Assembly: GCF_005144475.1 (NCBI RefSeq)
Contig: NZ_SWJZ01000013.1
Coordinates: 53,131-117,130 of the forward strand
Reading direction: 5' to 3'
From: Rhodobacter capsulatus
GTDB taxonomy: Bacteria > Pseudomonadota > Alphaproteobacteria > Rhodobacterales > Rhodobacteraceae
Length of the DNA stretch: 64,000 bases
Both the position numbers and the translations under genes were made by a program. This document shows, in pieces, positions 53,720-62,498 of the stretch. The notes under the pieces are model-generated. The model did no database searches. It was not told where the DNA came from and saw nothing but the letters and a program-made list of their open reading frames with translations. Within the stretch, counting starts at the first letter, position 1. The number at the start of each line of letters is the position of its first letter.

Positions 53720-54412
53720 ATGCTTCTGCGCCTTCTGCCCATCCTGCTGACGATCCTTGCCGCGCTTGCGATGTGGCATTTCTCGGCGCGCAACCTGCTG
53801 CGCCAGCTCTCTGCCCGCTCGGTGCCGCTGGCGGAGCCGGGTCTTGTCCCGGTGCTCGATCGGCTGCGCAAGGCGCTGAATGTCTCCGCCCTGCCCGTCT
53901 TCGTGCTCGATGACCCCAAGGTGAACGGCCTTGCCGCCCCCGACGGAAGGGTCTTTCTGACCGAAGGTTTCCTGGCGCTTTACCGCAGCGGGCAGGTGAC
54001 GGCCGAGGAGTTGGCCTCGGTCATCGCCCATGAGATCGGCCATGTGGCGAGCGGCCATGCGCGGCGGCGGATGATCGATTTCACCGGGCAGAACCTGCTG
54101 CAGCTGCTGCTGGTGGGCGTGCTGGGCCGGATCGTGCCCTTTGCCGGGGTCTGGATCGCCAATCTGATCACCACCGCCCTTGCCGCGCGTCTGAGCCAGC
54201 GCGACGAATACGAGGCCGATGCCTTCGCCACCGCGCTGCTGATCAAGGCGGGGATCGGCCCGGACCCGCAGCTGAGCCTGTTTTCCCGGCTCGACCGGCT
54301 GGTGGGCGCGGGCGCGGGGGCTGCCGCGCCCTCCTGGGCTTCCTCGCACCCCGAGACGACGCGGCGCATGGCCGCGATCCGCGCCAATGTCGCCCGCTGG
54401 ACTGCGGCGTAA
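53720..54412 (+). CDS. M48-family zinc metalloprotease
   Basis: A 230-residue membrane-anchored peptidase: N-terminal helix, catalytic motif VIAHEIGHVASGH at about 110-122, third ligand region QRDEYEADAFA at about 165, and two helices between them. This is the HtpX/Oma1-like compact form used in envelope protein quality control. It follows the VWA gene by 57 bp on the same strand. Confidence 0.9.
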   Translation: MLLRLLPILLTILAALAMWHFSARNLLRQLSARSVPLAEPGLVPVLDRLRKALNVSALPVFVLDDPKVNGLAAPDGRVFLTEGFLALYRSGQVTAEELASVIAHEIGHVASGHARRRMIDFTGQNLLQLLLVGVLGRIVPFAGVWIANLITTALAARLSQRDEYEADAFATALLIKAGIGPDPQLSLFSRLDRLVGAGAGAAAPSWASSHPETTRRMAAIRANVARWTAA

Positions 54413-54474
54413 GTCACAGCGCGGCGCCGATTTTTCCGCTATCACCCGGGCAGGCAACCGCAGGACCACGACCG

Positions 54475-55689
54475 ATGACCCAGACCGTCCGCAAACGCCG
54501 GGTGTTCTACATTCCCGGCTACGACCCGATCCATCCGCGCCGCTACCGCGAGCTTTACCGGACCGAGGGCACGGCGCAGGCGGCACTCTCGGGCTATGCG
54601 CTGACGCTGGCGCCCAAGCGCGCGGGCGGACCCTATGGCTGGCATGTCGCCTCGACCCAGGACGGGCAGCCGGTCGAGGCCGATGTCGAGGTGCTGATCT
54701 GGGCCGATATCGTGCGCGACAGCATGGCGGCCTCGATCCCCGCGACTTATCTGCAACTTGTCCGCACCGCCTGGGCCTATATCGGCTCAGGCGCGCTCTT
54801 TCGACTGATGCGGCTGCGCAAGGGCCCGGTGATCGCGGCGCTTTACCCGATCGTCGCGCTGATCTTGCAGGCGCTGGCGGGCCTTGGTGCGGGGGCGGCG
54901 CTGGCCGCGCTGCTGCTTTGGCCGCTGCCCGATGTCCGCTTCGACTGGGCGCTTGGCCTTGCGCTCTGCGGCCTCGTCACCTGGGCGGTGCTGCGCTGGT
55001 TTCGCAAGCACGACGGCAGCTTCTACGCCTATTATCTGATGCATGATTACGCCTTCACCGCGCGCTGGGGCGGCGCCAATCCGGCCGCGCTCGAGGCCCG
55101 GATGGCGAGTTTTGGCGACACGATCGCGCAGGCGCTGACCGAGGACTGGGACGAGGTGCTTGTGGTCGGCCATTCCTCGGGCGCGCATCTGGCGGTCTCG
55201 GTTCTGGCCGATCTGATCCGCGCGGGCCGGGTGCCCGCGACGGGGCCGCGGCTTGGCTTCCTGTCGCTGGGCCATGTCGTGCCGATGGTCAGTTTTCTGC
55301 CAAAAGCCAAACGGCTGCGCGGCGATCTGGCCTATCTGTGCAGGCGGTCCGAACTGACCTGGGTCGATGTCACTGCCCCGGGCGACGGCTGCGCCTTTGC
55401 GCTGTGCGATCCGGTCAAGGTCTCGGGCGTCGGCCCCGCCGATCAACGCCAGCCGCTGATCCTCTCGGCCGCCTTCACGCAGACGCTGTCGCCCGCGCGC
55501 TGGAAGGAACTGCGCTGGCGCTTCTTCCGGCTGCATTTCCAGTATCTGTGCGCCTTCGACCGCCCCGGCGCCTATGATTATTTCCGCATCACCGCGGGGC
55601 CGCTCACGCTGGCCGAGCGCTTCGCGCAGACGCCGCCGTCAAAAAGTGTGATCGACACGGCCGCGAACCGCTTCACCTCGGTGGCGTAG
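54475..55689 (+). CDS. Membrane protein with serine-hydrolase-like motif, unknown function
   Basis: A 404-residue protein not recognised by name. Two strong hydrophobic helices lie near residues 118-170; the following part contains VLVVGHSSGAHLAVSVLADL, an alpha/beta-hydrolase nucleophile elbow (GHSSG). The N-terminus VFYIPGYDPIHPRRYREL and an Asp-containing WVDVTAPGDGC support a hydrolase fold. It could be a lipase/esterase at the inner membrane. The gene ends at a palindrome-family repeat. Confidence 0.78.
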   Translation: MTQTVRKRRVFYIPGYDPIHPRRYRELYRTEGTAQAALSGYALTLAPKRAGGPYGWHVASTQDGQPVEADVEVLIWADIVRDSMAASIPATYLQLVRTAWAYIGSGALFRLMRLRKGPVIAALYPIVALILQALAGLGAGAALAALLLWPLPDVRFDWALGLALCGLVTWAVLRWFRKHDGSFYAYYLMHDYAFTARWGGANPAALEARMASFGDTIAQALTEDWDEVLVVGHSSGAHLAVSVLADLIRAGRVPATGPRLGFLSLGHVVPMVSFLPKAKRLRGDLAYLCRRSELTWVDVTAPGDGCAFALCDPVKVSGVGPADQRQPLILSAAFTQTLSPARWKELRWRFFRLHFQYLCAFDRPGAYDYFRITAGPLTLAERFAQTPPSKSVIDTAANRFTSVA

Positions 55690-55832
55690 GGGGGGCTCTG
55701 CCCCCCGTCCCTGCGGGACTCCCCCCGGGATATTTCGGCCAAGGTGAAACAAAGCCCGGGGCCCCGTTCACCTTGGTGCAAATATCCCGGGGGGCCGAGG
55801 CATCGCCTCGGCGGGGGCAGCGCCCCCTCGCC
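55690..55832. repeat. Intergenic palindrome family, complete copy
   Basis: Nested hairpins between two convergent genes: GGGGGGCTCTGCCCCCC, GTCCCTGCGGGAC, then long arms CCCCCCGGGATATTT-CGGCCAAGGTGAA and TTCACCTTGGTGCAAATATCCCGGGG, CCGAGGCATCGCCTCGG, and GGGGGCAGCGCCCCC. This is the fullest copy in the window; it should terminate transcription from both sides. Confidence 0.8.
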
Positions 55833-55833
55833 C

Positions 55834-57303
55834 TCAAAGCCGGTAGATCGCCGCGTATTTGGTTTCGAGATAGTCGAGCAGCGGCTCTTCCGTGGGCTCG
55901 AAGCCGCAGGCGGTGACGATCGTCTCGCGCGGGGGGCGCAGCCCGCCGTGGCGTTGCAGGTTTTCCCGCAGCCAGTCGGTCGCGGGTTTTGCCGTGCCCT
56001 CGGCCAGAGCCGCGTCGATCCCCGGCACCGCCGCGCGCATCGCGCTGTTCAGGCAGCCCGCATAGACATTGCCCAGCGTATAGGTCGGGAAATAGCCGAA
56101 AAGCCCGCCCGCCCAATGCACATCCTGCAAGAAGCCCTGCGAGGGTTTCTCGACCGCGACGCCGAAATCGGCCGCGAAGCGGGTGTTCCAGGCCGCTTCC
56201 AGATCGGCCACTTCCAGCTTGCCCGCGATCAGCTGCCGTTCCAGATCGAAGCGCAGCATGATGTGCAGGTTGTAATGCAGCTCGTCGGCCTCGGTGCGGA
56301 TGAAGCCGGGCGCCACCCGGTTCACCACCGCATGGAAGGTCTCGGGGCTGGCCACGCCGAAATCGCCGAACGCATCGACCATGCGCTGATAGAGCCAGCC
56401 GGTGAAGGCCGAGGAGCGGCCAAGCTGGTTTTCGTAGATCCGGCTCTGGCTTTCATGCACCCCCATCGAGACGCCGCGACCGAGCGGCGAGAAGGCATAG
56501 TCGGGCGCAATCCCCTGTTCGTAGCAGGCGTGGCCGACCTCGTGGATGGTCGAGTAAAGGCAGTTGAAGGGCTCGCTTTCGCAGACCCGCGTGGTGATCC
56601 GCACATCCCGCCCCGAGCCCGAGCAGAACGGATGCACCACAAGATCGAGCCGCCCCATCGTCCAGTCGTAGCCGAAGGCCGAGGCGCAGATCCGGGCAAG
56701 ACGCAGTTGCGTCGCCTCGGGGAAGACATGGGCCAGCGCGGGCGGCTGGTGCGCCGATCCAAGCACCCTTTCGCGCAAGCTGACAAGACGCGGACGCATC
56801 CGGTCGAACATCGCGCCAAGCTGGCGATGCGTCGCGCCCGGTTCGTAATCATCCAGCAGCGCATCGTAAAGATCGCCCTCGGACAGGCAGGCCGCTTCCT
56901 CGCGCTTCAGCGTCACCATTTGCGCCAGCGTCGGCAGGAAGGCGGCCGGATCCTCGGCCGCGCGCGCCTCGGCCCAGACGCCCTGCGCCAGCGAGGTGAG
57001 ACGGGCCAGTTCGGTGGCCAGCCGCGCCGGGATCCGCGTCGCGCGGTTGTAGTTGCGCCCGGCCAGATCCAGAAGCCGCGCGTCGGCCTCGGTCGTCGCC
57101 TCGGCCCGGGCCAGCCAGTCCTCGATCCGCGGATCGGTGCGCCGCGCATGCAGGATCGATTCCATCGCCGCCAGTTCCTCGGCCCGCTGTTCGGCGGCAC
57201 CGCGCGGCATCATCGTCTCCTGATCCCAGCCCAGACGCTCGGCCACATGGCCAAGCGCCTCGGTTTCGCGAAGGTAGGCTTTCAGGTCGGTCAAAGCTGT
57301 CAT
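55834..57303 (-). CDS. Carboxypeptidase Taq (M32) metallopeptidase
   Basis: A 489-residue zinc carboxypeptidase. Zinc motif STIHEVGHACYEQG near residue 260, HESQSRIYENQLGRS near residue 290, and the N-terminal WDQETMMP hallmark are intact. Length is normal (about 500). Its start overlaps the ctaA-like stop (ATGA). Confidence 0.93.
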   Translation of the reverse strand: MTALTDLKAYLRETEALGHVAERLGWDQETMMPRGAAEQRAEELAAMESILHARRTDPRIEDWLARAEATTEADARLLDLAGRNYNRATRIPARLATELARLTSLAQGVWAEARAAEDPAAFLPTLAQMVTLKREEAACLSEGDLYDALLDDYEPGATHRQLGAMFDRMRPRLVSLRERVLGSAHQPPALAHVFPEATQLRLARICASAFGYDWTMGRLDLVVHPFCSGSGRDVRITTRVCESEPFNCLYSTIHEVGHACYEQGIAPDYAFSPLGRGVSMGVHESQSRIYENQLGRSSAFTGWLYQRMVDAFGDFGVASPETFHAVVNRVAPGFIRTEADELHYNLHIMLRFDLERQLIAGKLEVADLEAAWNTRFAADFGVAVEKPSQGFLQDVHWAGGLFGYFPTYTLGNVYAGCLNSAMRAAVPGIDAALAEGTAKPATDWLRENLQRHGGLRPPRETIVTACGFEPTEEPLLDYLETKYAAIYRL

Positions 57304-58484
57304 TTGATCCCCCGGATCGATTGCACGCGCGGATAGCGCGCGAGGAACCGCGCGCGGATGAGAAAGAGCCAAAGCACCAGCGCCCCGCCCAGATGCGCCA
57401 GACGCAGCGCCAGCGGATCGCCATGCAGCAGCGTGACGATGCCCAGCACCGCCTGCAACAGCATCCAGACCGTGGCGAGCGCAAAGGCCATGCGCGTCAC
57501 CGCATGCACGGACCGGCGCGACCGGATCAGCGCGAAAGCCGCAAGCGCCAGCAGAAGATAGCCAAGCGCCCGGTGGCTGAACTGCAAAAGCGCCTGATTT
57601 TCCAGCGCATTGCGCCAGATCGGTTGCAGCGAGAGCAGATCGGGCGGCAGCCAGACCCCGCCCATCAAAGGCCAGTCGGTGAAGACCGCCCCCGCCCCAA
57701 CTCCGGTCACCAGCCCGCCCACGAGCAGTTGCAGAAAGCTCAGATGCATCAGCCCCGTCGCCAGCCCGACCAGCCCCGGTTCCGCCTGACGCCGGGCCGC
57801 GATCAGCGCCGCCTCGGTCCGCGCCGCCAAGAGCGCATACCAGAAGGCAAAGCCCGCCAGCGCGAAGGCCAGGCCCAGGCGCAGCGTGGCGAAGGGCGCG
57901 GCGCCAAGGGTCGTCTGCGCCAGCGCGATCTTGTCGACGACCAGATCGGCGGCCTGCGCCACCCGTTCCTGCGGCGTCGGCGGGGCGATCACGGGCGCGG
58001 GCGCAGGCGGGGTTGCGGGCAAAAGCTGCATCGGCGGCAGGGCGCCGGTCTGCGGCAGCACCTCGACCGCGGGTTCGGGCGACAGGGCCTTGGAAAGCTG
58101 GGACATCGGCGCGGGGTCGGAGGCCGCGAGCAGCAGGCAGCCCAGCCCCAGACCGGCGACGCGCATCCCCCAGCCCGGCGGCAGGCGGCGGCTGACGGCC
58201 AGACCGAGCGCCCCCAGCGCCCAGACCGCGAACAGCGCCAGCCCCGTGTAGGGCTGCACCAGATCAAGTTCCGCAATGCCGAAGCCCGGCGTCGCATCCA
58301 GCCCCAGTTGCAGCACGGCCAGCACGATCAGCGAGACCATCCACACAAGCAGCGCCTTGCGCGCGCCCTTGGGCCGCGCGTCGATCATGCCGCCCTTCGG
58401 CGCCACCGGCATCTGTTTCGGGGTCTCGACGCCCACCTCCTCGAAGATCGCGCGCGAGCGGTTCTTGGCGGGTTTCATCCCCAT
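57300..58484 (-). CDS. CtaA/Cox15-like protein with degenerate N-terminal half
   Basis: A 394-residue membrane protein. The C-terminal half (about 235-394) matches alphaproteobacterial haem A synthase: TGLMHLSFLQLLVGGLVTG, FTDWPLMGG, ENQALLQFSHRALGYLL with a ligand His, and RLAHLGGALVLW with the second. In the N-terminal half the usual GGLTRLT...SGLS and EWGHR segments are missing, replaced by a proline-rich region (about 125-190), and the ATHLG His is LRLG. One haem site is therefore lost. ATG 58484 follows GGAGG. Confidence 0.82.
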   Translation of the reverse strand: MGMKPAKNRSRAIFEEVGVETPKQMPVAPKGGMIDARPKGARKALLVWMVSLIVLAVLQLGLDATPGFGIAELDLVQPYTGLALFAVWALGALGLAVSRRLPPGWGMRVAGLGLGCLLLAASDPAPMSQLSKALSPEPAVEVLPQTGALPPMQLLPATPPAPAPVIAPPTPQERVAQAADLVVDKIALAQTTLGAAPFATLRLGLAFALAGFAFWYALLAARTEAALIAARRQAEPGLVGLATGLMHLSFLQLLVGGLVTGVGAGAVFTDWPLMGGVWLPPDLLSLQPIWRNALENQALLQFSHRALGYLLLALAAFALIRSRRSVHAVTRMAFALATVWMLLQAVLGIVTLLHGDPLALRLAHLGGALVLWLFLIRARFLARYPRVQSIRGIK

Positions 58485-58512
58485 GCGGGCCTCCTGTCGC
58501 TTTGGCGCGACA

Positions 58513-59262
58513 CTAGGGCGCGGCACGGGCGGGGGCAAGGGGATTGGCGGGCCGATCCAGTCGCCGCCTGCCCTCGATCACCGCCCAAACCCCGTCCCAG
58601 CCGTCATTTTCTGCCATCCAGCCCAGCATGGCGCAGGCCGCTTCGGCGTAAATGTCGCGCTCTTGCGCGGCCAGATGCAGCCAGTCGCGCGGGGTTTCGG
58701 GCAGCACGGGACGCGGGGTCTTGCGGCAGCGCCGAAGGCCGGACCCCGGGGTCAGATAGCGCGGATCCCCGGATACGATCACCGCCAGCCCCTCGTCGGC
58801 CCAGGCGGGCAGACGGTCGGCCAGCTGCCCGGTGACGCCCATCCGGGCATGCAGCGCGACATGGGTCAGCTCATGCGCCAGGATCGTCGTCGAAAGCCCG
58901 CGCGGCGAGAGGCGCACGACCGCGACGGGGCCAAGGGAATAGGTCACGGCGGCCGCGCCGCGCCCGCCAAGGCGACGGTCGCAGCTTGCGGAATGACAGG
59001 CCAAAAGGCGCAGTCGGCCCCGGGTCGGACCAAGGGTCCGGGTCACCTGCGCCTTTGCCGCGGCGATCTGGGCGATCAGCTGCAGCCGCGCGGGGGCGGG
59101 CATCGCCGCCTCGACCCAGAGCGTGTCGGTGGCGCGCACCAGCCCGAAACAGCCGGGACAAAGCGCACCGCGCAGCGCGGGCAAGACGGCCAGCAGCGCC
59201 GCAAGACCCAGCAGGCCGCCCAGTCCCAGCGCCAGAAGCGATCGCATCAGAAGGTGTCGCAT
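58513..59262 (-). CDS. Putative membrane-anchored gluzincin-like peptidase
   Basis: A 249-residue protein with an N-terminal signal/anchor helix, a region with Cys pairs (LCPGCF, CHSASC), then LAHELTHVALHARMG (HExxH at about 130) and WADEGLAVIVSG, giving the HExxH...E arrangement of peptidase MA-like enzymes. The substrate is unknown. Follows the CtaA-like gene's operon at 29 bp on the same strand. Confidence 0.75.
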   Translation of the reverse strand: MRHLLMRSLLALGLGGLLGLAALLAVLPALRGALCPGCFGLVRATDTLWVEAAMPAPARLQLIAQIAAAKAQVTRTLGPTRGRLRLLACHSASCDRRLGGRGAAAVTYSLGPVAVVRLSPRGLSTTILAHELTHVALHARMGVTGQLADRLPAWADEGLAVIVSGDPRYLTPGSGLRRCRKTPRPVLPETPRDWLHLAAQERDIYAEAACAMLGWMAENDGWDGVWAVIEGRRRLDRPANPLAPARAAP

Positions 59263-59317
59263 CGGGGCAGGATGACGGGCGCGCGGGGGCGGCGCAAGTC
59301 TGCCCTTGCGCGGGTCG

Positions 59318-59525
59318 GGCGGATCAGGAAACGCGATCCGCGTTTCCCGCCCACTGCGCAGCGGCTGTGGCAAGACCGTTTCGATCAAGCGCAACAGAGG
59401 CCGGCGCCTGCCCCGGCGGGCGAGAAGCGCCCGCCAGGGGCGGGGCGGGCGGCTCACCGAGTGCCTTTGGGCCCTCGGCGGTCATGGGGCCAATGTCGCG
59501 CGTGACCTCGGCGATGGCCTCGGTC
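59318..59525 (-). repeat. Dispersed repeat of about 210 bp, copy B (inverted)
   Basis: Reverse complement of this stretch aligns along its length with 546-757. It lies just past the 3' end of the RNA methyltransferase gene. Both copies include the core GACCGCCGAGGGCCC and a run ending TTTCCTGATCCGCC. Confidence 0.6.
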
Positions 59526-59538
59526 AGATCCGTTTGTC

Positions 59539-60276
59539 TCAATCCCGGTGGCGCAACAGCTGCCGCAGCATCCCGTGCAGCGTCTGCACATCGGCCCGTG
59601 TCAGGCCGAACCGGCTCCACATGTTGCGCAGATTGCGCTTCATCATCGGCGCCTTGCCCTCGGGGAAGAAGAACCCGGCCTGATCCAGCCGCTCTTCGTA
59701 ATGATCGCCCAGCTTCTCGATTTCCAGCGCAGTGGCCATCTCGGCCCCCGCCAGACCGGGGTCGATCGCGGGGGCGTCGCTGCCCTGCCGGGCGAATTCG
59801 TAAGCCGTCAGCAGCACCGCCTGCGCAAGGTTGAGCGAGAAGAATTCGGGGTTCACCGGCACGGTGATGATCGCATTCGCCCGGATGATGTCGTCATTTT
59901 CCAGCCCCGTGCGCTCGGGGCCGAACATCACGCCGACGCGCTGACCGGCAGCGATCCGCGCCCGCGCCTCGGCCATCGCGGCCTCGGGCGTGTAAATGGG
60001 TTTCGTCAGCTCGCGCCCGCGCGCGGTCGTCGCAAAGACGAAATCGCAATCGGCAATCGCCTCGGCCGTGGTCGCAAAGACGCCCGCATGATCCAGCACC
60101 TTGCCCGCCGCGCCCGAGGCCATCGCCACCGCCTTCGGGTTCGGCCAGCCATCGCGCGGATCGACCAGCCGCAGCGTCGACAGCGCGAAATTCAGCATCG
60201 CGCGGGCGGCGGCACCGATATTCTCGCCCATCTGCGGACGGATCAGGATGAAGACGGGGGTCGGATGCGAAGTCAT
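59539..60276 (-). CDS. trmJ: TrmJ/LasT-family SPOUT RNA methyltransferase
   Basis: A 245-residue SpoU-family 2'-O-methyltransferase: LIRPQMGENIGAAARAM at the N-terminus, VGVMFGPERTGLEN (knot) and NPEFFSLNLAQAVLLTAYE (knot) with a C-terminal helical extension. This is the TrmJ layout (tRNA position 32), though other specificities cannot be excluded. ATG 60276 opens the conserved N-terminus. Confidence 0.88.
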   Translation of the reverse strand: MTSHPTPVFILIRPQMGENIGAAARAMLNFALSTLRLVDPRDGWPNPKAVAMASGAAGKVLDHAGVFATTAEAIADCDFVFATTARGRELTKPIYTPEAAMAEARARIAAGQRVGVMFGPERTGLENDDIIRANAIITVPVNPEFFSLNLAQAVLLTAYEFARQGSDAPAIDPGLAGAEMATALEIEKLGDHYEERLDQAGFFFPEGKAPMMKRNLRNMWSRFGLTRADVQTLHGMLRQLLRHRD

Positions 60277-60357
60277 GCCCCCCGATACAGAAGCGCAAAG
60301 CCGCTGGCAAGGCGGGGCCGCCTGCGCTAGAAGGCGCGAAACCCGAAAGGAGCCGTC

Positions 60358-60975
60358 ATGTCCGAGGATCGCCCGCAGCTTTATCTGGCCACCCCGCCCA
60401 GCTTCGATCTGGAGGTCTTTCCGCAGCTGCTTGCCCGCGTGCTGGGCGCGCAGGAAGTTGCCTGCATCCGTCTCGGTCTGGCGACGAAGGACGAAGACGC
60501 GGTGATGCGCGCGGCCGATGCGGTGCGTCAGGTGGCGCATGAATTCGACGTGGCGCTGGTGATCGAGAACCACATCGCGCTGGTGGAACGGCACGGGCTC
60601 GATGGCGTGCATCTGACCGATGGCGCCCGCACCGTGCGCTATGCCCGCAAGGAGCTGGGACAGGAGGCGATCGTGGGCTGTTTCTGCGCCGCCTCGCAGC
60701 ATGACGGCATGACCGCGGGCGAGGCCGGGGCGGATTACGTCTGCTTCGGTCCGGTCGGCGAAACCGGGCTTGGCACCGGCGCCCGGGCCGAGCGCGACCT
60801 GTTCCAGTGGTGGTCCGAGGTGATCGAGGTGCCGGTGGTCGCCGAAGGCGCGCTGACCGAGGATCTGGTGCGCGACTTTGCCCCCGTCACCGATTTCTTC
60901 GCCGTGGGCGAGGAGATCTGGACAGCCGAGGATCCGGTGGCGGCGCTCGGCCGTCTTGTCGCGGCGATGGGCTGA
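60358..60975 (+). CDS. ThiE-like thiamine phosphate synthase family protein
   Basis: A 205-residue TIM barrel: LVIENHIALVERHGLDGVHLTDG resembles the ThiE phosphate-loop region, then AIVGCFCAASQHDGMTAGEAGADYVCFGPVG. The pyrophosphate-binding residues are only partly conserved, so a TenI-like or other function is possible. Its stop overlaps the next start (TGATG). Confidence 0.8.
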   Translation: MSEDRPQLYLATPPSFDLEVFPQLLARVLGAQEVACIRLGLATKDEDAVMRAADAVRQVAHEFDVALVIENHIALVERHGLDGVHLTDGARTVRYARKELGQEAIVGCFCAASQHDGMTAGEAGADYVCFGPVGETGLGTGARAERDLFQWWSEVIEVPVVAEGALTEDLVRDFAPVTDFFAVGEEIWTAEDPVAALGRLVAAMG

Positions 60976-61658
60976 TGGCGGAATTCTGGCTCGGCGATTC
61001 CAACGGCCCGATGGGCGATGTCGGCGCCTTCATGGGCTCCGAGCTGCGGGTGGACCGCGCCGATCTGGCCGGACATATCGGGCAGCTGGGCGAGGACCGG
61101 GTGCTGGTGGCGCTCGTGGGCGCGCCGGGCTCGGGCAAGTCGCATCTGGCGGCGGAACTGGCGGGACAGCTGAACGCCCGCAGCCCCGGCCGCGCCGCGA
61201 TCCTGCCGATGGACGGGTTTCACCGCGACAATGACTGGCTGGACGCGCAGGGCCTGCGCGCGGTCAAGGGCAACCCCGACACCTTCGATGTCGCGGGCCT
61301 CGCCGCCTGTCTGACCCGGATCAGGACCGCCTCGGAAGATTGCCCGGTGCCGACCTTCGATCGCGGCCTGGACGCCGTCGTGCCCGCGGGGGCGGTGATC
61401 CCCGCCGCGGCGCAGGTGATCCTGGTCGAGGGCAATTACCTGCTGCTGACCCGCCCGGGCTGGCGCGATCTGGCGCCGCTTTTCGATCTTTCGGTCCGGC
61501 TTGCCGTCCCCGAGGCCGAGCTGCGCCGCCGCCTTCTGGCGCGCTGGTCCGATCTGCCGCCGGCGGAAGCGACGCGCCGGACCGAGGAGAACGACCTGCC
61601 GAACGGGCGCTTGCTAATCAGCGAAAACCGCGCCGCCGATCTTGTGATCTTCGGCTGA
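60975..61658 (+). CDS. Nucleoside/pantothenate kinase-like P-loop protein
   Basis: A 227-residue kinase: P-loop LVGAPGSGKSHLAAEL near residue 50, AILPMDGFHRDNDWLD, VPTFDRGLDAVVPAG, VILVEGNYLLL and RLAVPEAELRRRLLAR. The pattern is that of the PanK/uridine-kinase-like family of YggC/FrcK type, which phosphorylates small molecules such as sugars. Coupled to the ThiE-like gene by overlap. Confidence 0.82.
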   Translation: MAEFWLGDSNGPMGDVGAFMGSELRVDRADLAGHIGQLGEDRVLVALVGAPGSGKSHLAAELAGQLNARSPGRAAILPMDGFHRDNDWLDAQGLRAVKGNPDTFDVAGLAACLTRIRTASEDCPVPTFDRGLDAVVPAGAVIPAAAQVILVEGNYLLLTRPGWRDLAPLFDLSVRLAVPEAELRRRLLARWSDLPPAEATRRTEENDLPNGRLLISENRAADLVIFG

Positions 61659-61660
61659 GC

Positions 61661-61775
61661 GGGGCTCTGCCCCGCACCCCGGGATATTTGTGGCAAGATA
61701 AAGAGCATCGGGTTTTATCTTGCCACAAATATCCCGGGGGGAGTCCGCAGGACGGGGGGCAGCGCCCCCCTGCCC
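61661..61775. repeat. Intergenic palindrome family, copy after the kinase gene
   Basis: GGGGCTCTGCCCC, then arms CCCGGGATATTTGTGGCAAGATAAA (61,678-61,702) and TTTTATCTTGCCACAAATATCCCGGGGGG (61,713-61,741), then GTCCGCAGGAC and GGGGGGCAGCGCCCCCC. A stable terminator between two same-strand genes. Confidence 0.75.
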
Positions 61776-61853
61776 GGCCTGTCAGCTGACGCTGCGTCAG
61801 CCTTTGGCTTGCCCGCCCCGGCTGCTAGGATGCGCCATTCCCCGGAGGTTTCG

Positions 61854-62498
61854 ATGACACGACATGAGCTGGCCCATTCGTTCCGCGAGCATTTTGCCGA
61901 TGGCGTGATGCATGTGCTGGGGGTGACCTTTGCCGTTGCGGCGGTTTCGGCGCTGATGGTCTGGGCGGCGATGGCGGGGCTTGGGCCGAAGATCTGGCCG
62001 CTGGTCGTCTATGCGGTCGGGCTGATCGCCTCTTTCGGGTTTTCGGCGGGCTACAACCTGACGCTTTACGCGCCCGCCCGCGCGGTCCTGCGCCGCTTCG
62101 ATCATGCGGCGATTTATCTTCTGATCGCCGGGACTTACACGCCGATGGCGCTGATAGGCCTGGGCGGCAAAGTGGGCATCGCGCTGACCGTCACGATCTG
62201 GACGCTGGCGCTGATCGGCATGGTGATGAAGCTTGGCTTCTTTCATGCCGCCGAAAAGGCGGGGTTCCTGCTTTACCTTGTCATGGGGCTTCTGGGCCTT
62301 GTCGCGATCTGGCCGCTGATCGAACGGCTGCCGCTTGCGGTCTTGATCCTTCTGGGGATCGGCGGCGCCGTCTACCTGCTTGGCACGGTGTTCTACAAGC
62401 TGAAGCGGATGCCGTTTTCGCGTGCGATCTGGCATGGCCATGTGATCGCCGCGGCGGCGACGCATTACGCCGCCGTCATCCTGATCGCCGGGCATTAA
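61854..62498 (+). CDS. Hemolysin III family (PAQR) membrane protein
   Basis: A 214-residue seven-helix protein of the YqfA/hemolysin III family: [12 protein letters not shown] (metal-site His), [16 protein letters not shown], and [14 protein letters not shown] with the further conserved His residues. GGAGG precedes ATG 61854. Ends overlapping tgt by 4 bases on the opposite strand. Confidence 0.9.
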   Translation: MTRHELAHSFREHFADGVMHVLGVTFAVAAVSALMVWAAMAGLGPKIWPLVVYAVGLIASFGFSAGYNLTLYAPARAVLRRFDHAAIYLLIAGTYTPMALIGLGGKVGIALTVTIWTLALIGMVMKLGFFHAAEKAGFLLYLVMGLLGLVAIWPLIERLPLAVLILLGIGGAVYLLGTVFYKLKRMPFSRAIWHGHVIAAAATHYAAVILIAGH

